Part shown: one piece after another, positions 12,997 through 13,605 of the stretch | Layout: every line of letters starts with the position of its first letter | How positions within the stretch are numbered: position 1 is the first letter of the stretch | Notes under the pieces: generated by a model | Database searches by the model: none | Told to the model about the DNA's origin: nothing | The model's input: only the letters and a program-made list of their open reading frames with translations | Made by a program: the position numbers and the translations under genes | From: an uncultured Collinsella sp. | GTDB taxonomy: Bacteria; Actinomycetota; Coriobacteriia; Coriobacteriales; Coriobacteriaceae | Direction of reading: 5' to 3' | Length of the DNA stretch: 13,605 nucleotides | NCBI GenBank assembly: GCA_937934355.1 | Contig: CALGZY010000045.1 | Coordinates: 1-13,605 of the forward strand

Positions 12997-13605
12997 CTAC
13001 GAACGGCGGATAACCTCGGTCACGACCTCGGATACCGTGGCAATGTTCGTCGGGTTGACATTGTGGGGCAGGTCGTCCTCGGTACGAGCGCAAGCCAGAC
13101 GCGTGCCGTCCACGCCGGCGATGGTGAGGGCTCGGCGGCTCGCCTCGAGCGCGGCATAGGCATCGGTCTTGGCATAGGGCATCTCGAGCGCGCCACAATC
13201 GACATGGAACGACTTGCACACCTTGCTGACCAGGTTCATGATGCGGCGATCGCCCTTGAGCAGCTGCTGTTCGCCCTCGACCGTCACCACCGAAAGCCTA
13301 CCGGCGCCGACGGATTCAAGATTGATGAAGAATACGCCGCGGAGCTTATCGCGATGCGAAGCCAAGAAGGCCTTCATGCCGGCGCCATCACAATCCGAGG
13401 CGCCCGTTGCCACAAACCAGATATCGTGACCGAGCAGCTCATCATCGCCCATAGAGGCGACAGCCGAGAGCATATCTTCGGAAGAAGCGCCATCGGAAGA
13501 CGTAGCGCCACCCTTCCAGCCATCGTTATCGTCCTCGAAGTTATCCCACGAACCGATACCGCGACCGGACTTCTTGGCATCGTAATCGTCTTCGACGCCC
13601 AGCCA
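12997..13605 (-). CDS. M28-like peptidase, C-terminal part (5' end outside window)
   Basis: The frame is open to the window edge, so only the last 202 residues are visible. The visible order resembles the zinc aminopeptidase family M28: a GATSSDGASSEDML segment (Asp38 of the visible part, where M28 has a bridging Asp), then DIWFVATGASDCDG, then FINLESVGAG, and near the end DDLPHNVNPTNI (His181). By eye, the usual Glu-Glu (general base and ligand) is Ser70-Asp71 here, and the Asp of the NLDxxG-like strand is Glu97. The protein may therefore be an atypical or inactive member. An ATG at 13473 could make a shorter frame, but it lies after the metal-binding Asp, so the full reading is preferred. 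The N-terminal part with any membrane helix or signal is not visible. Confidence 0.75.
   Translation of the reverse strand, partial: WLGVEDDYDAKKSGRGIGSWDNFEDDNDGWKGGATSSDGASSEDMLSAVASMGDDELLGHDIWFVATGASDCDGAGMKAFLASHRDKLRGVFFINLESVGAGRLSVVTVEGEQQLLKGDRRIMNLVSKVCKSFHVDCGALEMPYAKTDAYAALEASRRALTIAGVDGTRLACARTEDDLPHNVNPTNIATVSEVVTEVIRRS

Overview
The window looks like chromosome of a high-GC Gram-positive gut actinobacterium, probably class Coriobacteriia and possibly Collinsella. This is an inference from the GC-rich wobble positions, a Tat-exported lipoprotein, a sortase-anchored thioester/Cna-B surface protein, encoded tRNA CCA ends and the general look of the proteins; no search was run. Nearly everything is on the minus strand. 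The exception is a 3.4 kb surface-protein gene on the plus strand.

Layout from low to high coordinate. A tRNA-Lys(TTT) gene (12-87, minus) is followed by an M29-type aminopeptidase (116-1396, minus). A terminator at 1424-1456 ends a probable minus-strand transcription unit that reads, in transcription order: OmpR-family response regulator (5358-4636), sensor histidine kinase (4624-3059), purC (2949-2062) and a small two-helix membrane protein of unknown function (2061-1486). A Tat lipoprotein (6723-5512) lies downstream of, and overlaps by one base, a small four-cysteine TSCPD protein (6986-6723). purB (8461-7115) is next. purC and purB encode two nearby steps of purine biosynthesis but lie about 4 kb apart in separate units.

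From 8462 to 9258 there is no protein gene. This stretch holds tRNA-Gly(CCC) (8887-8961, minus) with its own promoter and terminator, two 52-bp direct repeats that begin with a copy of the tRNA-Gly 3' end, an inverted copy of its T-arm, and several hairpins closed by a TTC loop. It looks like repeated duplication or insertion at the tRNA 3' end.

The 1143-residue plus-strand protein (9259-12690) has a signal peptide, an N-terminal thioester (TQXA) domain with a Cys/Gln pair, about six Cna-B/SpaA-like prealbumin domains, a cysteine-containing D2-like domain and an LPATG sorting signal. A perfect 16-bp bidirectional terminator (12700-12735) separates it from the convergent minus-strand pair at the right edge: an M28-like peptidase cut off by the window end (12997-13605) and a 72-residue single-helix membrane protein (12757-12975).

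The best candidates for something new are the tRNA-Gly scar and palindrome cluster, the thioester adhesin with its foldable leader, the M28-like protein with altered active-site residues, and the TSCPD/Tat-lipoprotein pair.
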